Source: Chara braunii (taxonomy: Eukaryota > Streptophyta > Charophyceae > Charales > Characeae). From it: a stretch of DNA of 25,303 nt. Shown piece by piece: positions 1 to 8,992 of the stretch. The translations under genes and the position numbers were made by a program. Numbering within the stretch: the first letter of the stretch is position 1; each line of letters starts with the position of its first letter. The stretch lies in assembly GCA_003427395.1 (NCBI GenBank), contig BFEA01000121.1, positions 412,189-437,491 on the forward strand, given 5' to 3'. Under the pieces are notes generated by a model, which was not told the origin of the DNA, did no database searches, and saw nothing but the letters and a program-made list of their open reading frames with translations.

Positions 1-931
1 TCCCAAATAATCCCTCGTTGCAATGTCTGAAGCCAAAAAGTCGAGTCCGGATCCAATGTCACCAAGCTCTCTCTCTCTTCTCTCGTAGTCTGCTGGTGCA
101 GTGAAGTCAGATAAGGAGAGGGTGAGAGGGAGATGGTGGACTGAGAAGAGGAAGAACTATCTCTCTCTCTGTTACGAGCCAGGTACTAACCTGTGAAGTT
201 GGCGCTGTGCTGCAGGTACCTCGAAGCGGGTAAGTACCTCTGGCTTCCGCCCGATCTCTCTCTCTCTAGTGCTATCCTAGCTATGGCGCCAAGCGCTGGA
301 GACTACAACTACCCACTGCGCCCAGTGCTGAACGCTACTACTACTCCTGCAGCGCTCCCTCCAGAGTGCTGCTCCCGAATCCTAAAGAGTATTGCCTCCT
401 GCCTGCCTGTGAAGTGCATGGGAAGTCCCCATGTACTACCTCGGCCTGCCTCCTGACTGCCTAAAGGGCGAGCCAGGCCGAGGAGGCTGCTCTTGCCAAT
501 GCCGAAGTGTGCCAGGGGCTGAAACCCTGGTTCGGTGCCTGAGTTTTAGGGCCGGTCGTTCTGATGAACGACCGAAAATGGCCCTTCGTTTCAGGCTAAA
601 AAGGCTATTGCCATTTTTAGTCTGAAACGACACAGGGACTGTAGGCCCCTGTTTTCAGGCTTTCGGGCTGAACAGTCACGGGGCCTGTAGGCCCCTGGTT
701 TTCAGGCTTTTAGCGTGAATTTCAGGCTTTCAGCCTGAAGGACGCAGGGCCTGGAAAATGACCCTCATGTGCAGGCGCAGCATGTAACACTAGGCTAGGG
801 CAAGGGCAGATCAGACATCAGGAATTGGGGTCGAGGGGAGGGTGGACTGGGTTCAAGGGTGTGTGTAGAACATGGTTGCGAGGTTGTAGCAGGGTTTATG
901 CAGGGGTTTAGGGTTGTAGTTACGTAGGTGT
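1..931. other. Non-coding left flank
   Basis: I recognise no protein or RNA gene here. The stretch holds short CT-dinucleotide tracts (67-84, 160-170, 255-267) and, from about 541 to 740, a cluster of hairpins annotated separately. Short open frames exist on both strands but none resembles a known protein. The segment lies downstream of the 3' end of element A (which reads leftward), so part of it could be that element's 3' untranslated region or 3' LTR running out of the window. I cannot show this because no matching copy exists on the other side of element A. Confidence 0.5.
541..740. repeat. Cluster of perfect and near-perfect hairpins
   Basis: Three inverted repeats follow one another. 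553-574 has 9-bp perfect arms (CGGTCGTTC and GAACGACCG) around a TGAT loop. 587-629 has arms beginning CGTTTCAG and ending CTGAAACG, extended by CTAAAAA/TTTTTAG with one mismatch. 721-739 has 8-bp perfect arms (TTCAGGCT and AGCCTGAA) around a 3-nt loop. Between them the phrases TGTAGGCCCCTG and TTTTCAGGCTTT each occur twice. It could be a small foldback element or a structured LTR/UTR part. Confidence 0.6.
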
Positions 932-1300
932 CTAGGACATAGGAGAAGCATGATCATAGGTGCAGACAAGTTTCATGGCATTCTTGAGATTCGAGAGAGG
1001 TTCCCATGTAGATTCTTCGTCGGGGTATCCAGTCCATTTGACTTTGTATTCAGTGATTGGTTCCGGGAGGTCAGATACGTAAGTAGTTCGTCGACCTATG
1101 ATCGCTTCAACAATGAATTCAGGGCCTATGGGTAACATGATAGGCGGAGGTCTAAGATATGGGCGGTCAGCCAATTGGTGTGGGGATTCATGATATTCTT
1201 TCAAGTATTCGACGTGGAAGACCGGGTGGACGCGGGGGGGGAGGTGGAGTTTGTAGTTGGCGTCGGAGGTTTTTTCAATGATGTGGAAGGTCTGAGTCAT
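932..1300 (-). pseudogene. Element A integrase C-terminus with chromodomain
   Basis: This is the last stretch of the element A polyprotein, about 122 residues. It begins in the remnant of the integrase GPY/F-type module (a run ending HPVFHVEYLK) and ends in a chromodomain at residues 61-112: EFIVEAI, YKVKWTGYPDEESTWEP, then a helix with NLKNA. The three aromatic-cage positions of chromoviral chromodomains appear as F, W and Y, so the fold looks complete. In the family this domain binds methylated histone H3 and steers integration to heterochromatin. The stop is TAG at 932-934. Its apparent start is only where the frame opens: the preceding integrase segment ends in a different frame around 1297. 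Confidence 0.85.
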
Positions 1301-2400
1301 TTGTTCGAGAGTTTCTTTGGCAATCCATGTTCGGGTTCAAAGCGTTTGGCAGAGAGCCAAACTTTGTCCCCTACTTTGAATTGCAAGTCTCGTCTGTGTT
1401 TGTTGATCTTGTTTGCTTGTTGTTCTTGTGTTCTTTCGAGGGCTTCAGTTGCTTCTTTGAGGAGTCGATTCATTGTCATTGAGGGAAGGGCAGGTTGTGG
1501 AGGGGTTGAGTTGGGAGGGAAGCATGAAATGAGAGGGCAAGCGCGGATGGTAGCCAAGGTCAAGGTAAAATGGAGACATGACAGTGGAAGGACAAACAAC
1601 GTTGTTGTAGGCGATCTCGGCGGCGGTGAGCAACTGATCCTAGTCGTGTTGATGTGGATGAATGTACTTCCGTAGGATTCTTTGGAGAGTATCGTTCATC
1701 TTCTCGGTTTGTCCATCGGTCTATGGGTGGAATGCAGTGCTATGCTTGAGTGTAGTCTCGTAGGCGTTGAAGAGTTGTTTCCAGAACTGTGAGAGGAAAC
1801 GGGAATCGCGGTCGCTGATGATATTCTCGGGCAGGCCGTGCTGGCGTGCAACATGGTCGAAGAAGAGTAAGGTGATGTCTTTGGCGGTGTGCGAGGTGGT
1901 GCAAGGGATGAAGTGGGTGCGTTTGATCAGGCGGCAGACAATGACGTAGATGCAATCATGCCCGCGGTCGGTCTTAGGGAGGCCGCACACGAAGTCCATG
2001 GAAATGGACTGCCACCGGTGAGTGGGGATGGGCAATGATTGGAGCTTGCCGGGTTTGGCCCGGTTCGAGGGATTGACAGCCTGACACGTGGGACATGCGC
2101 GAATGTATGTTTCGACGTCGGCTAGTAGAGACGACCAATAGAAGTAGCGGGAGATGGTGTCGAACGCTTTCTGGAAACCGAGGTGACCTGCGGTCTTGGC
2201 GTCGTGGTGGTCGGCCAAGAGCTGAGTACGGAGACCACGTGTGTCAGGGATGCACAGTCGGCGAGTGCCTTTGGTGTCGATGTGGAGGAGGTTGTCGTGG
2301 AGGGAGTAGTCGGGGACTGGGTCAAGATCGCGGAGCTTGTTGTAAATGGCGGCGAAGTTTGGGCAAGAGAGGTAGCCTTGGGTGTATCGGTGATGGAGAG
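1301..2400 (-). pseudogene. Element A integrase, broken by stops and a frameshift
   Basis: The integrase inserts the cDNA into the chromosome. The N-terminal H2C2 zinc finger is present (HHDAKTAGHLG, then CPTCQ), as are two catalytic aspartates (SMDF and SDRDSRF). The third catalytic residue lies in GQTEKMN, just past an in-frame TAG at 1721-1723 where the family normally has Gln. A second TAG at 1640-1642 sits where Trp is expected. A frameshift near 1490 moves the downstream part, containing KVGDKVWL, to another frame. The frame is open upstream to about 2400, covering the linker after RNase H that includes LCIPDTRGLR. No functional protein can be made. Confidence 0.85.
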
Positions 2401-2454
2401 TGATGGGAGGAGTTGGATGTGGGTCATGGCGGCGTAGACTTTCTCGGGGGCCTT

Positions 2455-3078
2455 GTGGTCGGGTCGTCGAGAGAGGGCATCAGCAACGCGGTTGCTTTTA
2501 CCGGGGGTATGGCAAATGGTGAATGTGAACTGGGCAAGGAAGTCGAGCCATCNAGCTTGGCGTGGGGTGATGTCTTTCTTGGTGAGGATGGAAGAAACGA
2601 TGGTGTTGTCAGTGCGGATGGTGAAGTATTGCCCGTCGAGGTACAGGCGCTAGACTGTGAGGGCGTGAATCACGGCGATGAGTTCCTTCTTGTTGGAGGG
2701 GTAATTCATCTCCGCGGGAAGGAGCTTCTTGCTTGCGAAGGCGATGGGGTATTCGTCGGGTGGAGCCTCGGGGTGAGTGGGCGAGTCCTTGATGGAGGGG
2801 GTCTCGACGGTGTTGCGGGGGAAATGTTGGGACAATGCGGCGCTCCAATGGCGAAGTCGGAGGCATCAGTGGTGACATAGAAATGGCGAGTGGGGTCGGT
2901 GATCTTGAGGACAGGGGCCGTGGTGATGGTTTGCTTGAGAAAGTCGAAAGCGTGTTGGCGGCGATTGTTCCAATTGAAGGGCTCGTCCTTGCGTGTGAGT
3001 TCGTGGAGAGGGTAAGAGATCTCGAAAAAGTTGCGAATGAACAGGTGGTAATAGTTGGCAAGGTCGAGGAAGGAAAGG
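2455..3078 (-). pseudogene. Element A RT connection and RNase H
   Basis: This follows the RT across the adapter. It starts with the RT connection motif SFLDLANYY (family form SFLGLANYY), then the RNase H domain: TTDASDFAIG, KKELIAVIHAL, IRTDNTIV and VADALSRR, which carry the acidic catalytic positions. RNase H degrades the RNA strand of the RNA-DNA hybrid during reverse transcription. Damage includes a frameshift around 2830 after TTDASDFAIGA, an in-frame TAG at 2650-2652 where the family has Trp, and an undetermined base at 2553. The N falls at the first position of an NGA codon where Arg would be usual. Confidence 0.82.
2553..2553. other. Undetermined base (N)
   Basis: One N lies inside the RNase H remnant of element A. 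It marks an unresolved or collapsed repeat position in the assembly. Together with the nearby adapter it flags low consensus quality in this part of element A. Confidence 0.99.
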
Positions 3079-3116
3079 CTGTCTCTTATACACATCTAGA
3101 TGTGTATAAGAGACAG
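3079..3116. other. Nextera/Tn5 mosaic-end dimer (sequencing adapter artefact)
   Basis: Positions 3079-3097 read CTGTCTCTTATACACATCT and 3098-3116 are its exact reverse complement, giving a perfect 38-bp palindrome. The 19-mer is the hyperactive Tn5 mosaic end used in Nextera tagmentation, and the back-to-back pair is the circularisation junction of Nextera mate-pair libraries. It falls between the RT and the SFLDLANYY motif of element A, so it interrupts pol. Coding homology continues on both sides with roughly 5 nt fewer than the family spacing. It is not a natural insertion. Confidence 0.97.
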
Positions 3117-4154
3117 GCGTAGGGTCTTGGGAGGTGGATACTCGACGAGGGCTGTGACCTTCGAGGGGTCCATACGGATGCCTTCAGCGGAGACAATGTG
3201 GCCAAGGTATTCGACGCTCGAAGCGGCAAACATACATTTGTTGAGCTTGGCGTAGAATTTTTGCTCTCGGAGGATTGAGAGGACTTGGCGAATGTGCTGA
3301 AGGTGGGACTCGAAGGTGGGGCTAAAGATGAGGATGTCATCAAGGTACACGACGACACAGACTTCGAGGAGGTCACGGAAGATGTGGTTCATGGTGGACT
3401 GGAATGTGGCGGAGGCATTGGTGAGTCTGAAAGGCATTATGAGGAACTCGTAGTGCCCGAACCGAGAGCGGAATGCGGTCTTGTGGGTGTCCTCCTCGCG
3501 GATACGGATCTGGTGGAAGCCACTGCGGAGGTCGATCTTGGTGAAATATTTGGCTCCACGGAGGCGATCAAGAAGTTCAGATATCCGGGGGAGTGGGTAC
3601 TTGTTCTTGATCGTGATCCGGTTCAAGGCACAGTAGTCTGTGCACATGCGGAGTTTCGAGGTACCGTTCTTCTTGACGAAGAGATAACTGGTTCCGAAGG
3701 GGGAGGAGCTAGGCTTAATGAATCCTTTTTCAAGGAGTTCATTGAGCTGGCGCTTCATTTCTTTGGCCTCGGGGACGGAGAGTTGGTACAGAGGGCGGCA
3801 AGGAGGAGAATGACCGGGCTCGAGATCAATGGTGTGGGATACACCTCGATCGGGAGGTAAGCCGGTGGGCAAGGACTCGAGGAAGATGTCCTTGAATTCA
3901 GAGAGGAGAGCGATAATGTGAGGATCGGAAGGGGGGATTTGGTCGGGTTTATCCGTTGGAAGCAAGTCCTTGGGACGCTTGTGGTCGATAACAAGACAAG
4001 AGTAAGCGGAGTCGGGGTGTTCACAAGATATGTGAAGGAACTGGTGAGGGAAGACAGTGGGTGGGGTAGAAAGGGGGAGAAGGTAAGGGATATCAAGAGG
4101 AGAGTCAGGAGGGGGGGTGAGTCGGATGGAGGAGGGGTGGAAGGAGTAGGGCAT
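3117..4154 (-). pseudogene. Element A reverse transcriptase
   Basis: This copies the retrotransposon RNA into cDNA. The frame is continuous from the end of the protease through the RT palm. Visible motifs in order are KGFIKPSSSPFG, a degenerate RMCTDYCALN (family RMCVDYRALN), YPLPRISELLDRL, YFTKIDLRSGFHQI, TAFRSRFGHYEF, MPFRLTNASATFQ (family MPFGLTNAPATFQ) and the catalytic YLDD at 3336-3347, followed by YLGHIVSAEGI. The YxDD aspartates are intact, but several normally invariant Gly, Pro and Arg positions are substituted. The frame ends in adapter-derived residues at its 3' end. Confidence 0.88.
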
Positions 4155-4446
4155 GAAACGGTCAAGCCATGGAGTCCCCAAGACGATGTCGCACATGAGG
4201 TGCATGACATCGAAGGAGACCTGACTGCGAAGAGGACCGACAGTCATGAGGGTCTCGGGGACAGTGTGATCGACAACGATGGCTGAGTTCTTATCCCCGT
4301 CGAATGGTGATCGGGGAGTCATAGCCGGTGGAAGAGAGGCCGGTTTTGTAGACACAGGCTTCGGCGATGAAGTTGTCGGTGGCACCAATATGGAGGGCCC
4401 GAAACTTCACCGTCGATGTGCCAAGGGAGACGACGATAAACTTGAG
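4155..4446 (-). pseudogene. Element A aspartic protease, catalytic Asp lost
   Basis: This is the retropepsin-like protease that would cleave the Gag-Pol polyprotein. The active-site region reads ALHIGATDNFIA, so the D-[ST]-G signature is replaced by H-I-G (codons at 4384-4392). The C-terminal signature DIVLGTPWLDRF is intact at about 4155-4190 and lies in a different frame from the active-site segment, with a frameshift around 4290-4330. Assignment rests on these two motifs and on position between the zinc knuckle and the RT. The enzyme is dead both by active-site substitution and by frame. Confidence 0.75.
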
Positions 4447-4840
4447 CTGAAACTATGCGGTTCCGGCACAAGCAGAAGAGATCATGGTGTTGAGGCGGCG
4501 TTGTTCCAAGCCTAATCTAACAAGCCGATCGTGTCGTGCTTGTTATTCAACGAGATCGGAGAAGGTGGTAGAGAAAGGGTTAGGGATGAGAGTAGAAGAG
4601 CAGGTGCCAGTGGGAAGCTCGACCGGCGGGATAGCAGACGTCGTTGGGAGGGGGGCAGGCAGAGTAGACTGCGTCGCTAGGGGGTCGTCCGATGGGATGT
4701 GTGTCGTCGGAGGGGGGGTAGGCAAACGGATAGTCGATGCCAAGTGGGCCACCGGTGGAGGAGAGATCGTCACCGATGGGAGAGCCAACAGACAAGTGGT
4801 CGATGTCGGGGGAGGATTGCAAGAGACAGGGGGACAGTGT

Positions 4841-6605
4841 TCAGGTGGAGGAGGGCCCGACTGTCGCGGTGGAGGAAGAAGTGGGAGTAGAAGGGCCGGG
4901 TCCCGCGGAGCGAGGGGGCTGTCGAGTAAAGCGGCTAGCGTTGGGGCAGTTGGTCTGTTGGTGACCTAACTGACGACAGCGAAAACACCAGTTGTGTTCC
5001 TGGAGGTATATGCGTTCTGCAGGTGTAAATTTCTGGAGACGGCGGGGTGGAGAGGAAGAAGGTGGTCGGGAGGCGCGATCCGGCCGTTCCATCCGCATAA
5101 GGTGGGCGACCTGGAGGTCTCAATGGTGAATTGGGAGGGGTCGAGAGGTGGGTGGAGTGGTGTCGTCAGGGGTGATGTTATGGAAGAAACGGGGGCAGGA
5201 GGGAGCGGGCGCGGACTAGTGATGGGGGTGGAGGAGTGGATTGTGGTGAAGCATGCGAGAGAGGAGGTTAGCAAGGGGCGTGTCGGGTTCGTGGGCGAGG
5301 GCGGTCGCAAGATCTTTGTGGCATACTCGCTTGATGCGGGAGATAAACGCAAAGTCGGGAATGACGGTAGTGGGGAGGTGATGGCGGAGGGAGCGGATGT
5401 ATTGGACGAAGTGGTCCGTGGGACCGGTCTGGCGGAGGTGGCAGAATTGTTCGAGGTAGTCATCGATGGTTTTCTGGGGGCGGAAGGTGGGAGTGAGAAG
5501 GTTGGCCCATTGGAGGAAGGAGTGACGCGGTCCTCCGGAGGCATGGCGGTTGCTGACTTCGGCCATCCACCATTTGGCAGCATTGCCGAGGAGGTGGGAG
5601 GTGGCAATGGGAAGCCAGTAGACAAGGGGCATGTGGTGGAGCTTGAAAGAGTTCTGGAGCTGGGTAAACAAGAGGAAAACGTCCTCGAGGGGAAGACCGG
5701 AGAAGGGCATGATGTCGGCGGATCGGAAGGAACGAGGGATTTCCCCTTCGCGGGAAACGATCCGGGCGAGGGTGTTGAAGTTAAAGTTATCGGGGGTAGT
5801 GTCGTAGCAGGTGTAATCGAATTGGCTGTTGTCGTCAAGGAGGTAGTTGGGGGGAAGTTGTGGCATTGCGGGGTAAGCCCCGGAGGTGACTTGGGAATAG
5901 GTGGGACGGGGGGTGGGGATGGTGGAGGTCGTCATGATGGGTTGTGATATTGTATGGGAGTGCGGGGGGGGGGAAGAGGGGTGACGTGGTTAGGCGAGGA
6001 ATGAGGCGGTGTGTTGGAAGCGTCGGATGAAGGGGGGGAAGGGTGGAGGAGGCAGAGGTGGTGGATGTGGTGGTAGAGGTAGAAGGAGTGGATGAGGTCG
6101 GCGGGGGGTGTGGCTGGAGGCGACTATGGACGGGGGAGTGGGGGTGGTGACCACCTGGATGGAGGGGTTAGTGGTTTGGGACTCGAGGGCGGTGGATGTG
6201 GGCACGGTCGTAGAGGTGGGTGTCGTGGTCGTGACCACTGTGATTGCCATGGTTTGATGCTCGATAAAGGTCACACGGTTGGATAGGCCAGAGATATTGG
6301 TTTCGATTTTGGTGATGGACGCACGGATGTCCGTTTGGAAAGAGGACATCATGCGAATGAGGGTGGCGATATCGGTGGCAACGGGCCCAGATCTTTGTTC
6401 GCCCGTTAAGTTCGCGAGCGAGGCTGTCAACAGATTGGGTGTTGACGGCGGTCATATCGATGCTGGAGGATTGGGCCATGTTGGGGGAAGATGGAGTGGA
6501 TGTGGTGGATGTGGTGGCTGAGGCGACAAGTGCAGATGAGGTGGAGGCAGACGAGGCGGCAGCGGCGGCGGCTGCGCGCTGAGAGTTCTTGCTTCGGCGT
6601 GGCAT
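4841..6605 (-). pseudogene. Element A Gag with zinc knuckle
   Basis: This is the capsid and nucleocapsid precursor. It begins at an ATG (6603-6605) with a basic stretch, then an Ala/Ser/Thr-rich tract. Next come a helical segment (ATLIRMMSSFQTDIRASITK), a Pro/Thr-rich linker, the retrotransposon Gag core at about 5250-5935 (AAKWWMAEV, HSFLQWANLL, KTIDDYLEQF) and a CX2CX4HX4C zinc knuckle (CFRCRQLGHQQTNC) near 4970-5020. One frameshift separates the first about 60 residues from the rest (around 6400). From 6430 down to 4841 the frame is shared but carries three internal stops: TAA at 5990, TAG at 5216 and TGA near 5120. Each is one C-to-T change from Gln or Arg. Confidence 0.8.
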
Positions 6606-6625
6606 GCGGAGATTTGGGAGTGGCA

Positions 6626-6645
6626 GGGGGTGGGGGTGGGGAGGG
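6626..6645 (+). other. G-quadruplex-capable tract at the gag leader of element A
   Basis: Four G runs (5, 5, 4 and 3) are separated by single T, T and A bases, a tight canonical quadruplex motif on the plus strand. It lies about 20 bp upstream of the element A gag ATG, so the element's sense strand would be C-rich here. Confidence 0.6.
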
Positions 6646-6650
6646 TATCT

Positions 6651-6755
6651 ACAACATTAACTGATTTATTCAAAAATAAATAAAGGTATTTGCCAAAACA
6701 AAAAATGCATAAAATGGGAATTAATTCAAAATATTTTTTTTCGATTTGGAGTAAT
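6651..6755. other. AT-rich spacer, left target of element B
   Basis: The composition changes sharply from GC-rich element A to AT-rich sequence with AATTAATT and poly-T motifs. The last four bases (6752-6755, TAAT) are the left copy of the target duplication of element B. The style matches the spacers at 15611-15852 and 24575-25020. No gene is seen. Confidence 0.7.
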
Positions 6756-7740
6756 TGCGAGGATTTGGGTCCTCGGCAGGCCTAAGGGCCCCCGGTTACA
6801 GTGATGCCCGCCCTAAGTGAAGGCGGGCCTAATTTATCACAAGAGGCCTTTGACTGTCAATTTCATATTTGGGTGGCGCCAGTTGGTTGAGTGAAACACA
6901 GGCCGAGCAACCAGGACATTTCTACGGCCTTCTGGGCCTTTCCGCAGCATGCAGGCCCTGGACGAGAAACGCGGCCTCATACACTGACAGTTGGGAGGCC
7001 CAACCGAAAGAGGCCCAGTAGCTGCAAAGTAGCACGCAACATCTTGGGGCCTACCGGAAGCTTCTGGGCCCTGGCCAAGTCCAGCCAGGCTGCGAAGCAA
7101 GCAGGCTCTTTCCATATTGGAAAGAGCTCGCCACTTTCAGCCTCGTTCAGGCACTCGCATGCTAGCGGCAGCACTGCTGGAGCAAGGGCTCGTGGGCTGC
7201 TGCTGGCGCTGAGAGGCGAGGTGCAGCGCGTGCGGTCGTGCAGGGAAGAAGGGCGCTGTTGAGGGCAGTGCCATAGCCCAACCACCATAGCTGGTGGGCT
7301 TGGACTACAGTGAGGCACATGAGTGGTCTTCCGGTGTAAGGGAGGAAGACGTGGGTGTAAAGTCAGGGAAGGGTGAAGGATGATGATGATGATGATGTGA
7401 GGACTCATACCTTGTATTGGCGATGGTCTGCATTTGGGCGACATCGTCAAGTACTTCGGGTTGCGCTGATGTCAACAGTTGCATTGTCTATTAGTAGGCT
7501 GATCGTAGCTGTGTAGGAGTAGGTTGGGCGCTGAGCGCCAAGTAGGAGTGTGAAGGGACTGGACTCTTGTGTTGTTGGCAGAGAGAGAAAACTCTCCTTG
7601 ACATTGGTTTTCAGTACTACGGACCTCCATTGGTGTATTATTGGTGCAATGCTGCTCTCTGGACACGGTGTGACTATCTGGCTTTCAATGTGATGGTGTA
7701 ATCTGGAATTGTCATCTCACTGTTGCTTATTTTCCTTGCA
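6756..7740 (+). repeat. 5' LTR of element B
   Basis: It is 985 bp and matches 14607-15606. It starts TGCGAGGATT and ends TTCCTTGCA. It contains two inverted repeats present in both copies: GCCCGCC/GGCGGGC at 6806-6828, and a stem-loop at 7105-7127. Near 7380 there is a short GAT repeat that differs between the two LTRs. Compared with the 3' LTR it lacks about 15 bp near position 6872. I could not place a convincing TATA box. Confidence 0.95.
7105..7127. repeat. Perfect stem-loop in the LTR of element B
   Basis: Ten-base arms GCTCTTTCCA and TGGAAAGAGC flank a TAT loop. The 3' LTR keeps it at 14970-14992 with one change next to the loop (TATA for TATT). It may be an operator-like palindrome or an RNA hairpin; function unknown. 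Confidence 0.8.
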
Positions 7741-7743
7741 ATT

Positions 7744-7755
7744 TTGTATCGGAGC
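7744..7755 (+). promoter_or_regulatory. Primer-binding site of element B
   Basis: TTGTATCGGAGC begins 3 nt after the 5' LTR. It differs by two bases from TGGTATCAGAGC, the complement of the plant initiator-Met tRNA 3' end commonly used by plant Ty3 elements. Element C has TGGTATCGGAGC at the same place, so the A-to-G change is shared by the lineage. Confidence 0.85.
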
Positions 7756-8992
7756 TGGTTCATATTGCGCTTCATTGGTTCTTCGCAATAGCTGTTCGGT
7801 GCTTCGCATGAGGTGTGGGGCAGTGATAAGGCTTGGGCGTTGAACATAAGGCGGCCCTGGGTCGTGTGGGCGCGCCAGGAAGCTATGTGGTGACATACGG
7901 GGTGTATGCTGGATGATGAGAGTACACTGATGTGACATATTAAGCCGAGGTGGAACTGCATTCTGCTGTTGGTTGTGCCGAGGCAAGGACCGGTCATCAT
8001 AAATGCACATCAGGTTGCCAGTGAAAAATTTGTGGTTGGGGGCAGCATTATGAGGTACGTTGCTCTCTTCCTTATCTACCCTCTTCATTACTTCTTACCG
8101 TGAGGAAGTGAGTCTTGTCTTGAGATTCCTCTCGATGTGAGGTGTCGCAAGCGCTCAACCTTGAGAGTCGACATTCTTCCTGGGCAGCAAGCTGGTGGGA
8201 GACGGGCGAAGCCTCTGAAGGGCCCTGGACGAAGCACTCGGGTCACGGTCACCATGCCAACCCGCTGGGACTAGTACACACATGCTTTGCCGCAAGTCCT
8301 TGGTTCTGTTGCTTGCGCAATAGAGGTCATGCAGGGCATGCCAACCCTTTGAACAGACGCTTACCCGACCGTCTTTAAATATTTCTGGCGGCGACTCCGT
8401 GTTGATTGTGGCTGTGATTGTCATCCTGTCTGCGACGTTAAATAATTTCGGAGGAGTTACGGGGGATCTCCTTAAATGCCTCCTGATCAGCCAGATCAAA
8501 CCGGGTGTGTGGCTCGTTGCATGCGAGGGTAAATAATGTGCAGGGGCTGGCAGGTTCAGCGTTGACTTGGGGCACAGGGGTGGGCCAGATTGCACACCTT
8601 CAGACACACGAAGTGACAACTCGAGAAGGATACAGGGGGAGGGGGGATTCCGGTGACTGTTCACAGTGGCAATCATTAGACAATCTGCCATCCAGTATAC
8701 ATCTCCAACAGGAGATATATTTTTATTTTTGATTATCTAGTTGTTACAGACTTGACTAACAACTGACAGACAGCGGCAAACAGATTAGTCCTTTGATGCA
8801 TTGCAATCTGTTCTAGGGTAATCTAAAAATAGATGTGATATTTCCTGTAGGATCTGACATTAGTTGTTACTACATCACCTCACTGTTTCTGTTCAGGCCG
8901 ACCGAAGTTAGTTGTGATTTGTAATCGGTTGTGTGTCAGGCTAAGGTAGGGTTCAGTGTGGATTCTAGTTTAGATCACACACACTGTAGCTC
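7756..8992 (+). other. Leader of element B between PBS and gag
   Basis: About 1.2 kb with no recognisable coding sequence. It contains several upstream ATGs and short frames without any family resemblance. Long untranslated leaders are common in plant Ty3 elements and usually carry the packaging signal. I cannot delimit one here. Confidence 0.6.

Larger units (their letters stand above)
932..6650 (-). mobile_element. Element A: degraded Ty3/gypsy chromovirus, no LTR pair
   Basis: Reading leftward, the order is Gag, zinc knuckle, protease, reverse transcriptase, RNase H, integrase and chromodomain, the order typical of Ty3/gypsy chromoviruses. Every domain is recognisable but each is split by stops or frameshifts, so this is a dead copy. 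The right limit is where GC-rich coding-type sequence gives way to AT-rich spacer at about 6650. No PBS or 5' LTR is visible there, and no polypurine tract or matching 3' LTR is visible beyond 931. The element is therefore 5'-truncated, or its LTRs have been lost or misassembled. Sequencing-adapter DNA interrupts it at 3079-3116. Confidence 0.85.

Noticed and set aside
228-236. GGTAAGT as a 5' splice site of a host gene
   Set aside because: No coding exon with family resemblance or paired acceptor is visible nearby.
783-931. TGTAACAC at 783 as the end of a short LTR of element A
   Set aside because: The motif resembles a plant LTR terminus, but no matching copy exists near 6606-6755 and no polypurine tract is present.
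2413-2880. Long Gly/Val-rich plus-strand frames across element A
   Set aside because: They are antisense to recognisable gag and pol domains and have low-complexity composition.
3079-3116. A natural Tn5/IS50-like inverted repeat or bacterial insertion
   Set aside because: Two mosaic ends back to back with nothing between them, in a eukaryotic retrotransposon, is the library junction adapter.
6977-7450. Open frames on the minus strand of the element B LTRs (also 14680-15684)
   Set aside because: They lie wholly in LTR or spacer, show no domain, and differ between the two LTRs by frame-breaking indels.
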